Assembly (NCBI GenBank): GCA_910585295.1
Contig: CAJUDE010000010.1
Coordinates: forward strand, 1 to 58,864
Length of the DNA stretch: 58,864 nucleotides
Source of the DNA: an uncultured Lachnospiraceae bacterium
GTDB taxonomy: Bacteria; Bacillota; Clostridia; Lachnospirales; Lachnospiraceae
Direction of reading: 5' to 3'
Part shown: positions 8,290 to 17,080 of the stretch, in pieces
How the letters are laid out: the number at the start of each line of letters is the position of its first letter
How positions within the stretch are numbered: the first letter of the stretch is position 1
Notes under the pieces: model-generated
Told to the model about the DNA's origin: nothing
The model's database searches: none
What the model saw: the letters and a program-made list of their open reading frames with translations, nothing else
Program-made: the position numbers and the translations under genes

Positions 8290-9387
8290 ATGAAACCCGA
8301 AAAAATTGGTTTTATCGGACTTGGGTTAATTGGCGGGTCCATCGCCAAAACCATCCGGCGGATCCATCCAGATATACACTTAATTGCATACGACATGGAC
8401 AAAGAATCCCTGTCCCTGGCAATGAAAGAACATACCATTGACGAGGCCTGCGACGGCTTAACAGAATCTTTTGCAAGCTGCCGCTATATTTTCCTATGCG
8501 CCCCAGTGCAGAAAAATGAAGATTTCTTAGAAATATTATCTTCCTATGCCAGCAGCAATTGCACCATTACAGATGTGGGCAGCGTGAAAACTGCAATCCA
8601 TCAGGAAATTGCAAATACCTCCCTGGCCCCTTATTTTATTGGCGGGCATCCCATGGCTGGCTCTGAAAAAAGCGGGTACCGCCATGCTACCGCATACCTT
8701 TTGGAAAATGTGTACTACATTATCACCCCATCTGCTGAGACAGCCCCAGGGGCAGTGGATGGGTTTAAGGAATTTATCCAGTCCCTGGGCGCCCTGCCGA
8801 TTGTCTTGGACTACCAGGAACACGACTTTATCACCGCCGCTGTCAGCCACCTGCCCCATATCCTGGCGTCCAGCCTGGTAAACCTAGTGGAGCGCCTGGA
8901 TAATGAAAAAGAGCTTATGAAACAGATAGCCGCAGGCGGGTTTAAAGATATTACGAGGATTGCGTCCTCTTCCCCAGTCATGTGGCAGCAAATCTGCCTT
9001 GCCAACCGGGAGCAGATATTGAAGCTAATGGACGCTTTTATTGGCTCCCTTGCGCAGACCAGGGCATCCATTGCCGCCTCGGAGGCGTCTGGATTATTCC
9101 ACTTTTTCCAGTCCGCCAAAGAGTACCGGGACTCCCTTCCGATTACAAGCCCCGGCTCCCTTCCAAAAGTTTACGAAGCCTACTGCGATTTGGTGGATGA
9201 GGCGGGCGGGATCGCAGCCCTTGCCACAATCCTTGCCACCAACCAAATCAGCATTAAAAATATCGGCATTATCCATAACCGGGAATTCCAGGAAGGCGTG
9301 CTGCACATTGAATTTTATGAGGAAAACGCTTTAGAGAAAGCATTGGTTTTATTACGGAAATACCATTATACAGTATACGAGAGGTGA
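8290..9387 (+). CDS. tyrA: Prephenate dehydrogenase
   Basis: Catalyses NAD(P)-dependent oxidative decarboxylation of prephenate to 4-hydroxyphenylpyruvate, the tyrosine branch of aromatic synthesis. The N-terminal Rossmann motif is GFIGLGLIGGSIA (residues 7-19). The dehydrogenase core includes GGHPMAGSEKSG, which carries the conserved His-Pro-Met-Ala-Gly. A helical dimerisation domain follows, and residues from about 300 to the end look like an ACT domain that would bind tyrosine as a feedback inhibitor. The 365-residue length fits TyrA with an ACT domain. A ggaaagga ribosome-binding site precedes the ATG. Its stop codon lies just upstream of aroA, so the two are co-transcribed and probably translationally coupled. 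Confidence 0.93.
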   Translation: MKPEKIGFIGLGLIGGSIAKTIRRIHPDIHLIAYDMDKESLSLAMKEHTIDEACDGLTESFASCRYIFLCAPVQKNEDFLEILSSYASSNCTITDVGSVKTAIHQEIANTSLAPYFIGGHPMAGSEKSGYRHATAYLLENVYYIITPSAETAPGAVDGFKEFIQSLGALPIVLDYQEHDFITAAVSHLPHILASSLVNLVERLDNEKELMKQIAAGGFKDITRIASSSPVMWQQICLANREQILKLMDAFIGSLAQTRASIAASEASGLFHFFQSAKEYRDSLPITSPGSLPKVYEAYCDLVDEAGGIAALATILATNQISIKNIGIIHNREFQEGVLHIEFYEENALEKALVLLRKYHYTVYER

Positions 9388-9392
9388 ACGAC

Positions 9393-10703
9393 ATGGAAAT
9401 CACAACAAAGCATTCTTTTCATGGGGAATTGTCTGTCCCCGGCGATAAATCCATTTCCCACAGGGGAATTATGTTTGGCGCCATTTCCAATGGGCTGACG
9501 GAGGTTACAAATTTCCTTCAGGGCGCAGACTGCCTTTCCACCATTTCCTGTTTTCAGCAGCTTGGCATCCCTATTGAAAACGACGGCTCCCGGGTTCTGG
9601 TGCATGGGAAAGGCCTGCATGGGCTATCCGCCCCAAGCCAGGTCCTGGACGTTGGCAACAGTGGGACTACCTTGCGGCTGATTTCCGGCATCCTTGCCGG
9701 CCAGTCTTTCCAAAGCACGCTAAATGGGGACGCCTCTATTCGTAAACGCCCCATGAAACGCATTTTTGTCCCATTGTCCAAAATGGGCGCCCGGTTCCAA
9801 TGCTGGGATTCTGGGCATTTCCCAGAACATCGGAAAAAGACAAGCTCTGACTGCGCGCCCTTCACTGTCCAAGGCGGCAAATTGAACCATGTCCATTACT
9901 ATTCCCCTATCGCCTCCGCCCAAGTGAAATCCGCAATCTTGCTTGCCGGGCTTTATGGGGACGGGATCACAAAGGTGACAGAGCCTGTGCTGTCTAGAAA
10001 CCACACAGAATTAATGCTGTCTGGCTTTGGCGCGGATATCCTGTCAGCAGACGCCACTGCCGCTATCTGGCCAGAGCCAAAGCTCGAAGGGCAGGCCATC
10101 CATGTGCCAGGGGATATCTCTTCCGCGGCATATTTTATTGCTTTGGGCCTAATCAGCCCAAATTCTGAAATCTTAATCCAAAATGTAGGGGTGAACCCTA
10201 CCAGGAGCGGCGTCCTTACTGCTGCCCTGGCCATGGGCGGGAATATCTCTTTGCTAAACAAACGCACCGTTTCCGGCGAGCCTGTTGCGGACATCCTGGT
10301 AAAATCCAGCAGCCTCCATGGCACGGCTATAGGGGGAAGCCAAATCCCAACCCTGATTGACGAAATCCCTGCAATCGCCATAATGGCAGCTTTTGCAGAA
10401 GGCTCCACGATTATTACCGACGCCCAAGAACTCCGCGTCAAAGAATCCGACCGCATTGCAACCGTCACAGAGAACCTTAACGCCATGGGAGGGGACGTCA
10501 CCCCAACAGAAGACGGCATGGCAATCCGCGGCGGCAAGCCGCTCCATGGCGCCCAGATAAAAACCTATGGCGACCACCGTATTGCTATGTCCTTTACCAT
10601 CGCTGGGTTAAATGCCGATGGGGAAACCACCTTTGATGACAGGGATTGTGTTACGGTATCCTACCCATCTTTTTATGAAGATATCAAAAAGCTGCTTAAT
10701 TAG
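9393..10703 (+). CDS. aroA: 3-phosphoshikimate 1-carboxyvinyltransferase (EPSP synthase)
   Basis: Transfers enolpyruvate from PEP to shikimate-3-phosphate in the shikimate pathway. Signatures present are PGDKSISHRG near the start, GNSGTTLRLISGILAG, GDASIRKRPM and, near the C-terminus, KESDRIATV and GDHRIAMSF. The protein is 436 residues. An upstream in-frame GTG at 9384 is possible (439 residues), but it lies inside the gagaggtga ribosome-binding site, which is correctly spaced for the ATG at 9393; the ATG is preferred. With tyrA it forms a two-gene aromatic operon. No DAHP synthase or chorismate synthase gene is in the window. Confidence 0.95.
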   Translation: MEITTKHSFHGELSVPGDKSISHRGIMFGAISNGLTEVTNFLQGADCLSTISCFQQLGIPIENDGSRVLVHGKGLHGLSAPSQVLDVGNSGTTLRLISGILAGQSFQSTLNGDASIRKRPMKRIFVPLSKMGARFQCWDSGHFPEHRKKTSSDCAPFTVQGGKLNHVHYYSPIASAQVKSAILLAGLYGDGITKVTEPVLSRNHTELMLSGFGADILSADATAAIWPEPKLEGQAIHVPGDISSAAYFIALGLISPNSEILIQNVGVNPTRSGVLTAALAMGGNISLLNKRTVSGEPVADILVKSSSLHGTAIGGSQIPTLIDEIPAIAIMAAFAEGSTIITDAQELRVKESDRIATVTENLNAMGGDVTPTEDGMAIRGGKPLHGAQIKTYGDHRIAMSFTIAGLNADGETTFDDRDCVTVSYPSFYEDIKKLLN

Positions 10704-10751
10704 GACATGCCTGCACATTGCCCCCATCCAATTTGCATCCGAAAGAACGGC

Positions 10752-10778
10752 GCCTGCCCTCGCTTTGCTGGGGCAGGC
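10752..10778. repeat. GC-rich hairpin, repeat module shared with 20861-20886
   Basis: GCCTGCCC (10752-10759) pairs with GGGCAGGC (10771-10778). The 26 bases 10757-10782 recur with one change at 20861-20886. The hairpin lies between the convergent aroA and ibrB genes and may act as a terminator. No U-tract follows, so it is better described as a dispersed palindromic module. Confidence 0.5.
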
Positions 10779-10813
10779 CCTGGTTCCAAACATGCTCCCT
10801 CTTTCACTGCTTT

Positions 10814-11350
10814 TTATATATCCTCATTCTCCACAGGCTTCCACGCCTGCCCAAACTTCACGTCACGGAACAGCGCCGCAAGCCCGGTAATCTGCTTCAA
10901 ACGCAAAATCTCATCTTTGCTCATGCCCATATGCTTGGCAATCCATGCATCAGACCTGCCTATCTCATGCAGTTCCCTCACGATATTGCTCATAAGGTCC
11001 ACATCATGGGCCCCACGGGCGCGGTTATGCCTTATGGTGCTTGCCATCCGGTTTGACAATGACTTTTCAATTACGGTCACTGGGAGCATCCCCCCTTCCC
11101 GTTCATAAATGTCTTTATGTTCCTTCATGATACGGTAACGGTGGAAGCCGTCCACAATCACATATACATCCTCTTCTTTGGAATAATAACAGACGATAGG
11201 CATGGTATAGCCATCTTCTTTAATGCTGTCGTATAACAGCCTCATTTCCGGCGGCGCAACCGCATTCGGGTTATAATCATTTGGCACAATCTTTTCAATT
11301 GGGACTGGCATCACTTTATAAGCTGGGCTTTTGTATATCTTACCGCTCAT
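10814..11350 (-). CDS. IbrB-like protein with ParB/Srx-type domain
   Basis: Soluble protein of 178 residues. IVPNDYNPNAV and VIVDGFHRYRIM (DGFHR at 67-71) are the hallmark first half of a ParB/sulfiredoxin-like nucleotide-binding domain. HNRARGAH (108-115) matches the second ParB box. A helix-turn-helix segment (SDAWIAKHMGMSKDEILRLK) lies at about 133-152. The start at 11350 is chosen because a ggaggg ribosome-binding site lies 7 bases upstream; longer in-frame starts at 11443 and 11365 lack one. It overlaps the 3' end of the IbrA-like gene by 11 bases, so the two are translationally coupled. The E. coli IbrA/IbrB pair is known as a regulator of immunoglobulin-binding protein genes; the biochemical role is unsettled. 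Confidence 0.75.
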   Translation of the reverse strand: MSGKIYKSPAYKVMPVPIEKIVPNDYNPNAVAPPEMRLLYDSIKEDGYTMPIVCYYSKEEDVYVIVDGFHRYRIMKEHKDIYEREGGMLPVTVIEKSLSNRMASTIRHNRARGAHDVDLMSNIVRELHEIGRSDAWIAKHMGMSKDEILRLKQITGLAALFRDVKFGQAWKPVENEDI

Positions 11351-12659
11351 TGGCAAACCCTCCATATTTTTTCTTAATGGTATTAATCTGCTCCCGCTCC
11401 TTGGCAGATAGGCCAAATCCCATAAACCTGCAGATATGGTCATTTTTCAAAATACAATAACACATACGCTTCCAGCTTGGGATGTCCTTGGTGGTTTTGA
11501 TATCGTCGGTATCGTCTGGTATTTTCCCAGTAAATACAATTCTGGAATTCTTATTTACTGTATAATTGGAAATACCATTCCTACGGATTTGGTACCCATG
11601 GTCCTCCAATTCCTGAATTGTCTCTTCGGACAGCCCTCCCCCAGTTTCGTGCCAGAACTTCATTGAAGTCCTAAATTTTTTGACATAATTGTTCCTTATC
11701 CTGACTGGCAGAGTGTCCAGCAGGAATTTCGTATAGGATTCCCAGGTATGCCCCTGGGGCAATGTAATGTTCCGATATCCCATTGCCTTAGTCCTGGCAT
11801 AGACTGCGCCAAAATTAGCCCCGCGCACCCGCCCCACTAACTTTGCCCAAATCTCCGGGTCTATCACACGGTACAGGTTCAGGCTGTCTTTGGCATAATC
11901 ATTAAACGGGGACGCCACGCGCATTTGGCTTGGCTTCAGCCCCGCCTGATAATACAAATCGTACAATTTGTTATAGTCATACCCAAACCTGGCGTTTGCC
12001 GCCCACACATCATTGTTGGTCCAGTCATATAAGGGGGAGGCGCACCACACATCCTTGAATTGCTTGGAAATCCAGCACTCCCCTTTGTACCCATATTTCC
12101 GGTTTAAAAAACCGCTGTAGCGCTGCATGGACTCTTCTGCACGTATCCCCAGCAGGCAGACCGTGCTTCTTTTCCCATGCTGCTCTTTATAAAACCTCCC
12201 AAACTGCTTCGCAAGGTTCTCCTGGGGCATCCGGTAACGGTAATGGTTAAAAGGGTTAGAAAGGTTTATCACATAAGGGTGTTCAGGCATTGGGCGCACC
12301 CAAATGTCTTTTTTCATATCATCCCAGGGATACCAGTACATCTCGTAACTGCTCAACGCTGTCCGCGTTGCCATAGGAAGGCAGACCCAATAAGGCTCCA
12401 GCTCCCCCGCCAAACGCTGGAACGTCCGCTCCACATATTCTGTGGTGACGCTATACTGCGCCTCAAAATCCTGATGGAAGATCCCTACCAGGCGTTCAGG
12501 GTAATGCTTCCGCTTAAAATCAAGCAGCAGGTTCAACAGCACCCCACTGTCTTTGCCGCCGCTGAATGATACATAAACATTTTCAAATTCCTCAAATAAG
12601 TAATGGAACCTCTGCTGAAGGGCCTCGTAAACATTTTCTCTCTGATATTGCCGAATCAT
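11340..12659 (-). CDS. IbrA-like PP-loop (PAPS reductase family) protein, DUF3440 type
   Basis: Protein of 439 residues. VYVSFSGGKDSGVLLNLLLD (SGGKDS at 33-38) is the PP-loop ATP-pyrophosphatase motif of the PAPS reductase/adenylyl-transfer superfamily. The central region has RAEESMQRY and CASPLYDWTNNDVW, conserved in PAPS-reductase-like proteins. The C-terminal part resembles the DUF3440 extension of IbrA. The start at 12659 is preferred to 12764 because the longer frame runs through the promoter; an agagaga ribosome-binding site precedes it. It is followed by, and overlaps, the ParB-like gene. The substrate is unknown. By analogy with DndC-type enzymes it could activate sulfur or adenylate a target, but that is inference. 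Confidence 0.75.
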   Translation of the reverse strand: MIRQYQRENVYEALQQRFHYLFEEFENVYVSFSGGKDSGVLLNLLLDFKRKHYPERLVGIFHQDFEAQYSVTTEYVERTFQRLAGELEPYWVCLPMATRTALSSYEMYWYPWDDMKKDIWVRPMPEHPYVINLSNPFNHYRYRMPQENLAKQFGRFYKEQHGKRSTVCLLGIRAEESMQRYSGFLNRKYGYKGECWISKQFKDVWCASPLYDWTNNDVWAANARFGYDYNKLYDLYYQAGLKPSQMRVASPFNDYAKDSLNLYRVIDPEIWAKLVGRVRGANFGAVYARTKAMGYRNITLPQGHTWESYTKFLLDTLPVRIRNNYVKKFRTSMKFWHETGGGLSEETIQELEDHGYQIRRNGISNYTVNKNSRIVFTGKIPDDTDDIKTTKDIPSWKRMCYCILKNDHICRFMGFGLSAKEREQINTIKKKYGGFANER

Positions 12660-12735
12660 TTTCTCTCTCTTTTCTTTTGTATAGCTCTGATTAGTTCCTG
12701 GAAATATTGCCAAAATTTTCCAATTTACTGGATCT

Positions 12736-12764
12736 ATTTTACTTCCGAAAATGGTATTTTGCAA
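12736..12764 (-). promoter_or_regulatory. Promoter of the IbrA/IbrB-like operon
   Basis: On the minus strand TTGCAA (12759-12764), a 17-base spacer and TAAAAT (12736-12741) lie about 75 bases before the chosen ATG. This supports the shorter start of the IbrA-like protein. Confidence 0.5.
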
Positions 12765-12781
12765 CTATTTTCCTAGTACTG

Positions 12782-12981
12782 TAGCGAACGTTTTATCATT
12801 AGGTACGGACAGAAGCGCCAGATTGTCCTTTGACACATAAACTGGGCGGCGTTCCTGCAAACTGGCTGCAAACTGCGGACAAAGAAATCAGGAAACCCTT
12901 CCTTACCTAAGCCTCTGTAAGCAATGGATTTTCCTCTGCGCAATACGCCCAGGGACTATTGCTTAGCCAAAAACCAATCTG
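12782..12981. other. Intergenic stretch with no recognised gene
   Basis: Between the IbrA-like promoter and the conserved leader of the first leucine-rich-repeat gene I see no ORF with a ribosome-binding site, no terminator and no repeat shared with other parts of the window. Confidence 0.5.
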
Positions 12982-13087
12982 GTAAACTTGCACAAAAAAA
13001 AGCCTTGATCACTTGCAAAAAACATAATATAGGAATAGGATTAATAATAGTTTTACTATACAAAATGCACAAAAAGGAGGAAAATTT
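12982..13087 (+). promoter_or_regulatory. Upstream region conserved with the second LRR gene
   Basis: This stretch is strongly similar to 18349-18459, including the blocks tataggaataggattaat and tttactatacaaaatgcaca and the ribosome-binding site. TATACAAAAT probably includes the -10 element. The two secreted leucine-rich-repeat genes therefore share a duplicated promoter and are probably controlled alike. Confidence 0.6.
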
Positions 13088-14923
13088 ATGAAGGTTAAGA
13101 AACTGTTATGCCTTAGCCTGGCGGCGGCGATTTCATGCCCCGGGCTGCCCGTGCAGGCGGCGAATGCACAGGAAACAGCAATAGGAAAGAACGAAAAAGC
13201 AACGGAATCTATTCTGAACGCCCAGTCCGATACAGATGAAGGCTTCACAATTAGAGAAGGGCGCCTGACCAGTTACAATGGGGAAGACTTCTATCAAGAT
13301 GAAGACTTCGTAATTAGAAAAGGGTGCCTGATCAGTTACGATGGGGAAGGCTCGGATGTAGTGATTCCAGAGGGGGTAACTTCCATTGGGGAAGATGCAT
13401 TCCGGAACAGCAAAAGCATGGTCAGCGTCACTATCCCAGAAGGGGTCGCTTACATTGAACGCTGCGCATTTCAAAACTGTGCCAACCTGGCCAGCGTCAC
13501 TATCCCAGAAAGAGTCACAAACATAGCTGAGTACGCATTTAAGGACTGCACCAACTTGAAAAAAGTCACACTCCGGCATGTCAATTTCATTGGCCGTGGC
13601 GCATTTAGTTATTGCACTAGCCTGACTGACATTAACCTGGCTGACCTCCCCGCCCCAGAGGATCCAGAAAACGATAGCACCTGTATCTGTGAGTGGGCAT
13701 TTGAAGGCTGCTCCAGCCTGAAAAATGTCACACTCTCGAAAGAGATCACTCACATTGAGGCGTACACATTTGAAGACTGCACCAGCCTGGAAAGCGTCTT
13801 TATCCCAGAAAATGTTTACGCTATTGACAAGGGGGCATTCCTGGGCTGCACCAGCTTAAAAAGTGTCTCCATCCCCCAAAAAACCCGCACCATTGGGGAA
13901 ACTGCACTTGGATACTATTACAATAACACTGCCAATGACGACGGCACTTACGACGGCCCTTTCCCAGTCCCTGGGTTCCTTATCCAGGGCTATCCAGGTT
14001 CGGCGGCCGAAACCTATGCGAAAGCAAACAACTTTGAGTTCGTGCCAATAAAAGATGGAACCCCTGTGCCGCCTGCAACCACCACCCCTACGCCACCCGC
14101 AACCACCACTCCCACGCCTGCCCCAGAGACTGGGAGGGCTAACATTTCCAAAGCCACCATTACATTGCCCCAAAGCACTTACACCTACACGGGCAAGCCG
14201 ATAGCCCCTCCCGTCACGGCGGCCTATGGGGGCAAGGTTCTGTCGCCAGGCAGGGACTACGCCATCGCATACACGGACAACATCAACGCAGGCACAGGGA
14301 AAATTACCCTCACAGGGATTGGCGGCTACCAGGGCAGCGTTACCAAGGCATTCACCATCGGGAAGGCGGGGCAGGCTATTTCCGGCACAAAATCCTACCA
14401 GAAAGCCTATGGCGGCAAGGCCTTCACGCTAAATGCCAAGCGCACCGCCGGGGACGGGGCGCTCTCCTACTCCAGCTCCGCGCCAAAGGTGGCCTCCGTA
14501 AGCCAAAAAGGGAAAGTCACCATCAAAGGCACAGGGGTGGCTACCATCACCGTCACCGCCAAGGAGACCGCCAATTACGCCCCGCAGGCGTTCCAGGTGG
14601 AGGTTAGGGTAAGCCCCAAGAAGCCAACCCTCAGCGCGCTAAAGCCAAAGGGCGGCAGGAAGCTTGCCGTAAGCTGGAAGAGGGACACAAGTGCCACAGG
14701 CTACGAGGTCTGGTGCAGCACAAGCAAAAGCTTCAAGAAAGGCCTGAAAAAAAACAACGTCAAGGGCAATAAGGTTACGTCCTGCCAGTTCTCCAAGCTG
14801 AATGTGGGGAAGAAATACTATGTCCGGCTACGCTCCTACAAAACCGTGAAGGAAAATGGGAAGACAATTGTCTTGCGGAGCAAATGGAGCAGTGTAAAGC
14901 AGAGCAAGAAAATTAAGAAGTAA
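13088..14923 (+). CDS. Secreted BspA-type leucine-rich repeat protein
   Basis: Protein of 611 residues. A signal peptide (MKVKKLLCLSLAAAISCPGL, cleavage near QAA at about 25) is followed by about eight LRR_5/BspA-type repeats (about 60-290) with recurring 'F..C.SL..V.IPE.V..I' spacing. A Thr/Pro linker is at about 320-345. An Ig-like region with SYSSSAPKVASVSQKGKVTI follows, then a C-terminal fibronectin-III-like domain with YYVRLRSYK. There is no LPXTG signal; the lysine-rich tail may hold it at the cell surface. BspA-like repeats are known adhesion modules in gut and oral bacteria. A strong ribosome-binding site (aaaggagg) precedes the ATG. A paralogue with the same architecture lies at 18460-20748. 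Confidence 0.85.
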   Translation: MKVKKLLCLSLAAAISCPGLPVQAANAQETAIGKNEKATESILNAQSDTDEGFTIREGRLTSYNGEDFYQDEDFVIRKGCLISYDGEGSDVVIPEGVTSIGEDAFRNSKSMVSVTIPEGVAYIERCAFQNCANLASVTIPERVTNIAEYAFKDCTNLKKVTLRHVNFIGRGAFSYCTSLTDINLADLPAPEDPENDSTCICEWAFEGCSSLKNVTLSKEITHIEAYTFEDCTSLESVFIPENVYAIDKGAFLGCTSLKSVSIPQKTRTIGETALGYYYNNTANDDGTYDGPFPVPGFLIQGYPGSAAETYAKANNFEFVPIKDGTPVPPATTTPTPPATTTPTPAPETGRANISKATITLPQSTYTYTGKPIAPPVTAAYGGKVLSPGRDYAIAYTDNINAGTGKITLTGIGGYQGSVTKAFTIGKAGQAISGTKSYQKAYGGKAFTLNAKRTAGDGALSYSSSAPKVASVSQKGKVTIKGTGVATITVTAKETANYAPQAFQVEVRVSPKKPTLSALKPKGGRKLAVSWKRDTSATGYEVWCSTSKSFKKGLKKNNVKGNKVTSCQFSKLNVGKKYYVRLRSYKTVKENGKTIVLRSKWSSVKQSKKIKK

Positions 14924-14941
14924 AATACCCCGCAGCAAGCT
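14923..14941. repeat. Fragment of the GC-rich mosaic repeat
   Basis: aaataccccgcagcaagct, overlapping the stop codon of the LRR gene, matches the first 19 bases of the mosaic repeats at 57998 and 58686. The rest of the repeat is absent. A weaker match follows the membrane-protein gene at about 18226. Confidence 0.5.
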
Positions 14942-15376
14942 GGGGCTGGCCTAAGATGAAATCGCGCTATGTGTTCCCTCATTATCCTTAGACGAATTAA
15001 AGGAACTTGAAGCGGAGGTTATGCAATTAACATAATCCATTATATCAATCAAAATCAAATATAGTAACAGCGTTAGAGCATATAGGAACTGAGGTCTATA
15101 TGCTCTATTTTTCTGCCATTAAGGAGGAACAATGGGCGGCAACATTCAACACAATACCACAGGGCGATTAACTCCCTGTTTGCAAAAGAAGAATCCACCA
15201 TACCTAGCCCTCCTCTGTCCATTAAAAAATCTAGTGCAGTGACCAGATTATATCTGGTAAAATTCCGCAAAACCATTTTTCATCGGCAAAGCGCTTGAGG
15301 GAAGCGACACTGGTTGTGCCGTTGACTGAAAACAACATAGCCTGATATTCTTTTCCTTATGCATTCCCCTATAGTT
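14942..15376. other. Intergenic stretch with degraded coding traces
   Basis: No intact gene is seen. A short plus-strand frame ending at about 15034 (residues LDELKELEAEVMQLT before a stop) and a minus-strand frame at 15073-15276 look like decayed gene fragments, but neither has a recognisable family or ribosome-binding site. A terminator-like hairpin is at 15075-15113. Confidence 0.35.
15075..15113 (+). terminator. Intrinsic terminator
   Basis: AGAGCATATAG (15075-15085) pairs exactly with CTATATGCTCT (15096-15106) and is followed by ATTTTTCT. It is a plausible rho-independent terminator for plus-strand transcription through the region after the LRR gene. Confidence 0.65.
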
Positions 15377-16321
15377 TCAAAGCTCCACCTCTTCATAACG
15401 ACCATTACCATGGATTTCATACAGTGAAAAGTTCGCGCCGCCATACTTTTGTTTCAGTTCTTTCATACAGCAGACTTGATAATCGACCTCAGCGTTAAAA
15501 CCTTGCCCACTCCGTATTAGCTGGAAAAGCTCCATCCCGCTTTTGGTAAGCATATATGGCTCAAACTGTATTGCATCTAGCCCCCCTGAGGAACTTATGA
15601 TACAAAGAAGTTTTTCATTTCCCATACTAACCGTATTATTTCCCACAAACTCTGCCAAAAAATAATGATCCGCTGTCAAAAGCCCCGCCTCTACCATTGG
15701 AGCTATATGGTCAACATAATTAAGCCCCTGCCCATGTATTATCCTATGGCTTTCTAAGTTCCATATCTGCCCTCCATTATCCTGCTCTACAGAACAAAAC
15801 CCATTGTCAAAGATAAAAGCCATATTTCCACTGACCATCACATAACGGCATAATTCATGGAAGCAAACTGCCTCGTCCCTTGATAAGTTACGCACAATGT
15901 CCAACGTGCGAAGTGAACACGCCCCAGGCTTTTTCACTTCCCCTGCAAGCACTTTCCCCCATAATTCCTGCAGTTCCTCGCTGCTGACAAGGCTTACGGC
16001 ATCAAAAAAACGCATCAGCCAGTCAAATTCCGGGCTTTCCATGCTATCCTCATCTGGCTGCGCATGTTCCAATTCTTCACTTGCAAAACCGGCCGCCTTG
16101 AGAAAGTTCCTTAAACGGGTAATTTCATAAAGCGTAAACGTTTTGGACCCTTCTTTATACCTTTCCACATCGACATCCGCTTTGCCGTTCCTAAACCTCA
16201 GCCTTGGCTCATAAAGCGTTTTGATAATATCCCCGATAGAGCCAATCAGTTTTATTAGGACTGTAGAATTTGCGGCCACAGGCAGCGCTTGATTTATAAT
16301 TTGTAAAATATCATCCTCCAC
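15377..16321 (-). CDS. DUF2806-like protein
   Basis: Soluble protein of 314 residues with no signal peptide or membrane segment. The N-terminal part (ILQIINQALPVAANSTVLIKLIGSIGDII) is followed by a region containing WLMRFFDAVSLVSSEELQEL and WGKVLAGEVKKPGACSLRTL, which resembles the DUF2806 family (function unknown). The start is a GTG at 16321, supported by an aaggggagg ribosome-binding site 5-7 bases upstream. It is divergent from the TetR gene, with 164 bases between them. It stands alone on its strand, next to decayed sequence. The family assignment is by eye and moderate; no function is proposed. Confidence 0.6.
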   Translation of the reverse strand: MEDDILQIINQALPVAANSTVLIKLIGSIGDIIKTLYEPRLRFRNGKADVDVERYKEGSKTFTLYEITRLRNFLKAAGFASEELEHAQPDEDSMESPEFDWLMRFFDAVSLVSSEELQELWGKVLAGEVKKPGACSLRTLDIVRNLSRDEAVCFHELCRYVMVSGNMAFIFDNGFCSVEQDNGGQIWNLESHRIIHGQGLNYVDHIAPMVEAGLLTADHYFLAEFVGNNTVSMGNEKLLCIISSSGGLDAIQFEPYMLTKSGMELFQLIRSGQGFNAEVDYQVCCMKELKQKYGGANFSLYEIHGNGRYEEVEL

Positions 16322-16423
16322 AGCAACCTCCCCTTTCCTTAAATAGAACTATAAAAACTTCTTGTACAGCCAAAATTATACTGCAAACCCTTAAAAAAAT
16401 ATACCCCCTTTCCCTAAAAAGGC

Positions 16424-16464
16424 TTGACATAATTCCCTGAAACATCTATAATGAACATTGTTCA
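16424..16464 (+). promoter_or_regulatory. tetR promoter with overlapping palindromic operator
   Basis: TTGACA (16424-16429), a 17-base spacer and TATAAT (16447-16452) are perfect consensus. The 13-base palindrome TGAACAtTGTTCA (16452-16464) overlaps the end of the -10 element. The same palindrome with one central change precedes the next gene (17088-17100), which marks it as the probable operator of this TetR regulator. Confidence 0.8.
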
Positions 16465-16485
16465 GTTTGAAGGAGGTGGATTTTT

Positions 16486-17043
16486 ATGAACACAGTTATT
16501 ACTTCCAAAGAATCTATCCTGAAAGTTAGCCGGGAACTGATTGCAAACCAAGGATGGGCAGCTATTAACATCCGAACGGTAGCTGCTGCAAATGGCGTCT
16601 CTGTTGGCTCTATCTATAATTATTTTGCTTCAAAGTCAGACTTGGTTAGCGCCACTGTAGAAAGCGTTTGGCATGACATCTTTCACTTTTCCCAAAACGA
16701 GGGTGCATATAACGGCTTTATAAGCTGCGTGGAATGGGTATTTGGCCGTATGGAACAGGGAAATAAGAAATATCCAGGATTTTTTACCTTGCATTCTATC
16801 AGTTTTTTAGAGGAAGAAAAGCCAAATGGGAAACAGCGAATGGAACAGTCTTGGAGACATATCAAACAAGAACTTCACGCTGCCTTAATGGACGATAAAA
16901 ATGTCCGCCCGCAAGCTTTTGACAAGGATTTTACGCCTGAAAAATTTATCGACATAATATTTTCCCTTATTATTTCTGCCCTAGTGCAGCAGAGTTATGA
17001 TTGCAGCGGAATCTTAGAAATGGCCCGTAGAATTATCTATTGA
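16486..17043 (+). CDS. TetR/AcrR family transcriptional regulator
   Basis: Regulator of 185 residues. The N-terminal helix-turn-helix is typical of TetR (INIRTVAAANGVSVGSIYNY, about 26-45, then FASKSDLV). The C-terminal half is a helical ligand and dimerisation domain with no recognisable ligand family. A strong ribosome-binding site (gaaggaggtgg) precedes the ATG. The upstream palindrome overlapping its promoter indicates autorepression, and a second palindrome precedes the downstream membrane-protein genes. It is therefore probably the local repressor of a three-gene unit. Confidence 0.88.
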   Translation: MNTVITSKESILKVSRELIANQGWAAINIRTVAAANGVSVGSIYNYFASKSDLVSATVESVWHDIFHFSQNEGAYNGFISCVEWVFGRMEQGNKKYPGFFTLHSISFLEEEKPNGKQRMEQSWRHIKQELHAALMDDKNVRPQAFDKDFTPEKFIDIIFSLIISALVQQSYDCSGILEMARRIIY

Positions 17044-17080
17044 CTGGAACCTTCCGTGAATGGGCGGAAATTTTTTACCA

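Noticed and set aside
9384..9392. GTG start for aroA at 9384
   Set aside because: The GTG is part of the ribosome-binding site of the ATG at 9393.
9953..10537. Long minus-strand frame opposite aroA
   Set aside because: Antisense shadow of a conserved gene; no ribosome-binding site or family features.
15073..15276. Possible transposase or gene fragment on the minus strand
   Set aside because: It is 67 residues without a recognisable family or ribosome-binding site, and a terminator hairpin overlaps its end; listed only as decayed sequence.
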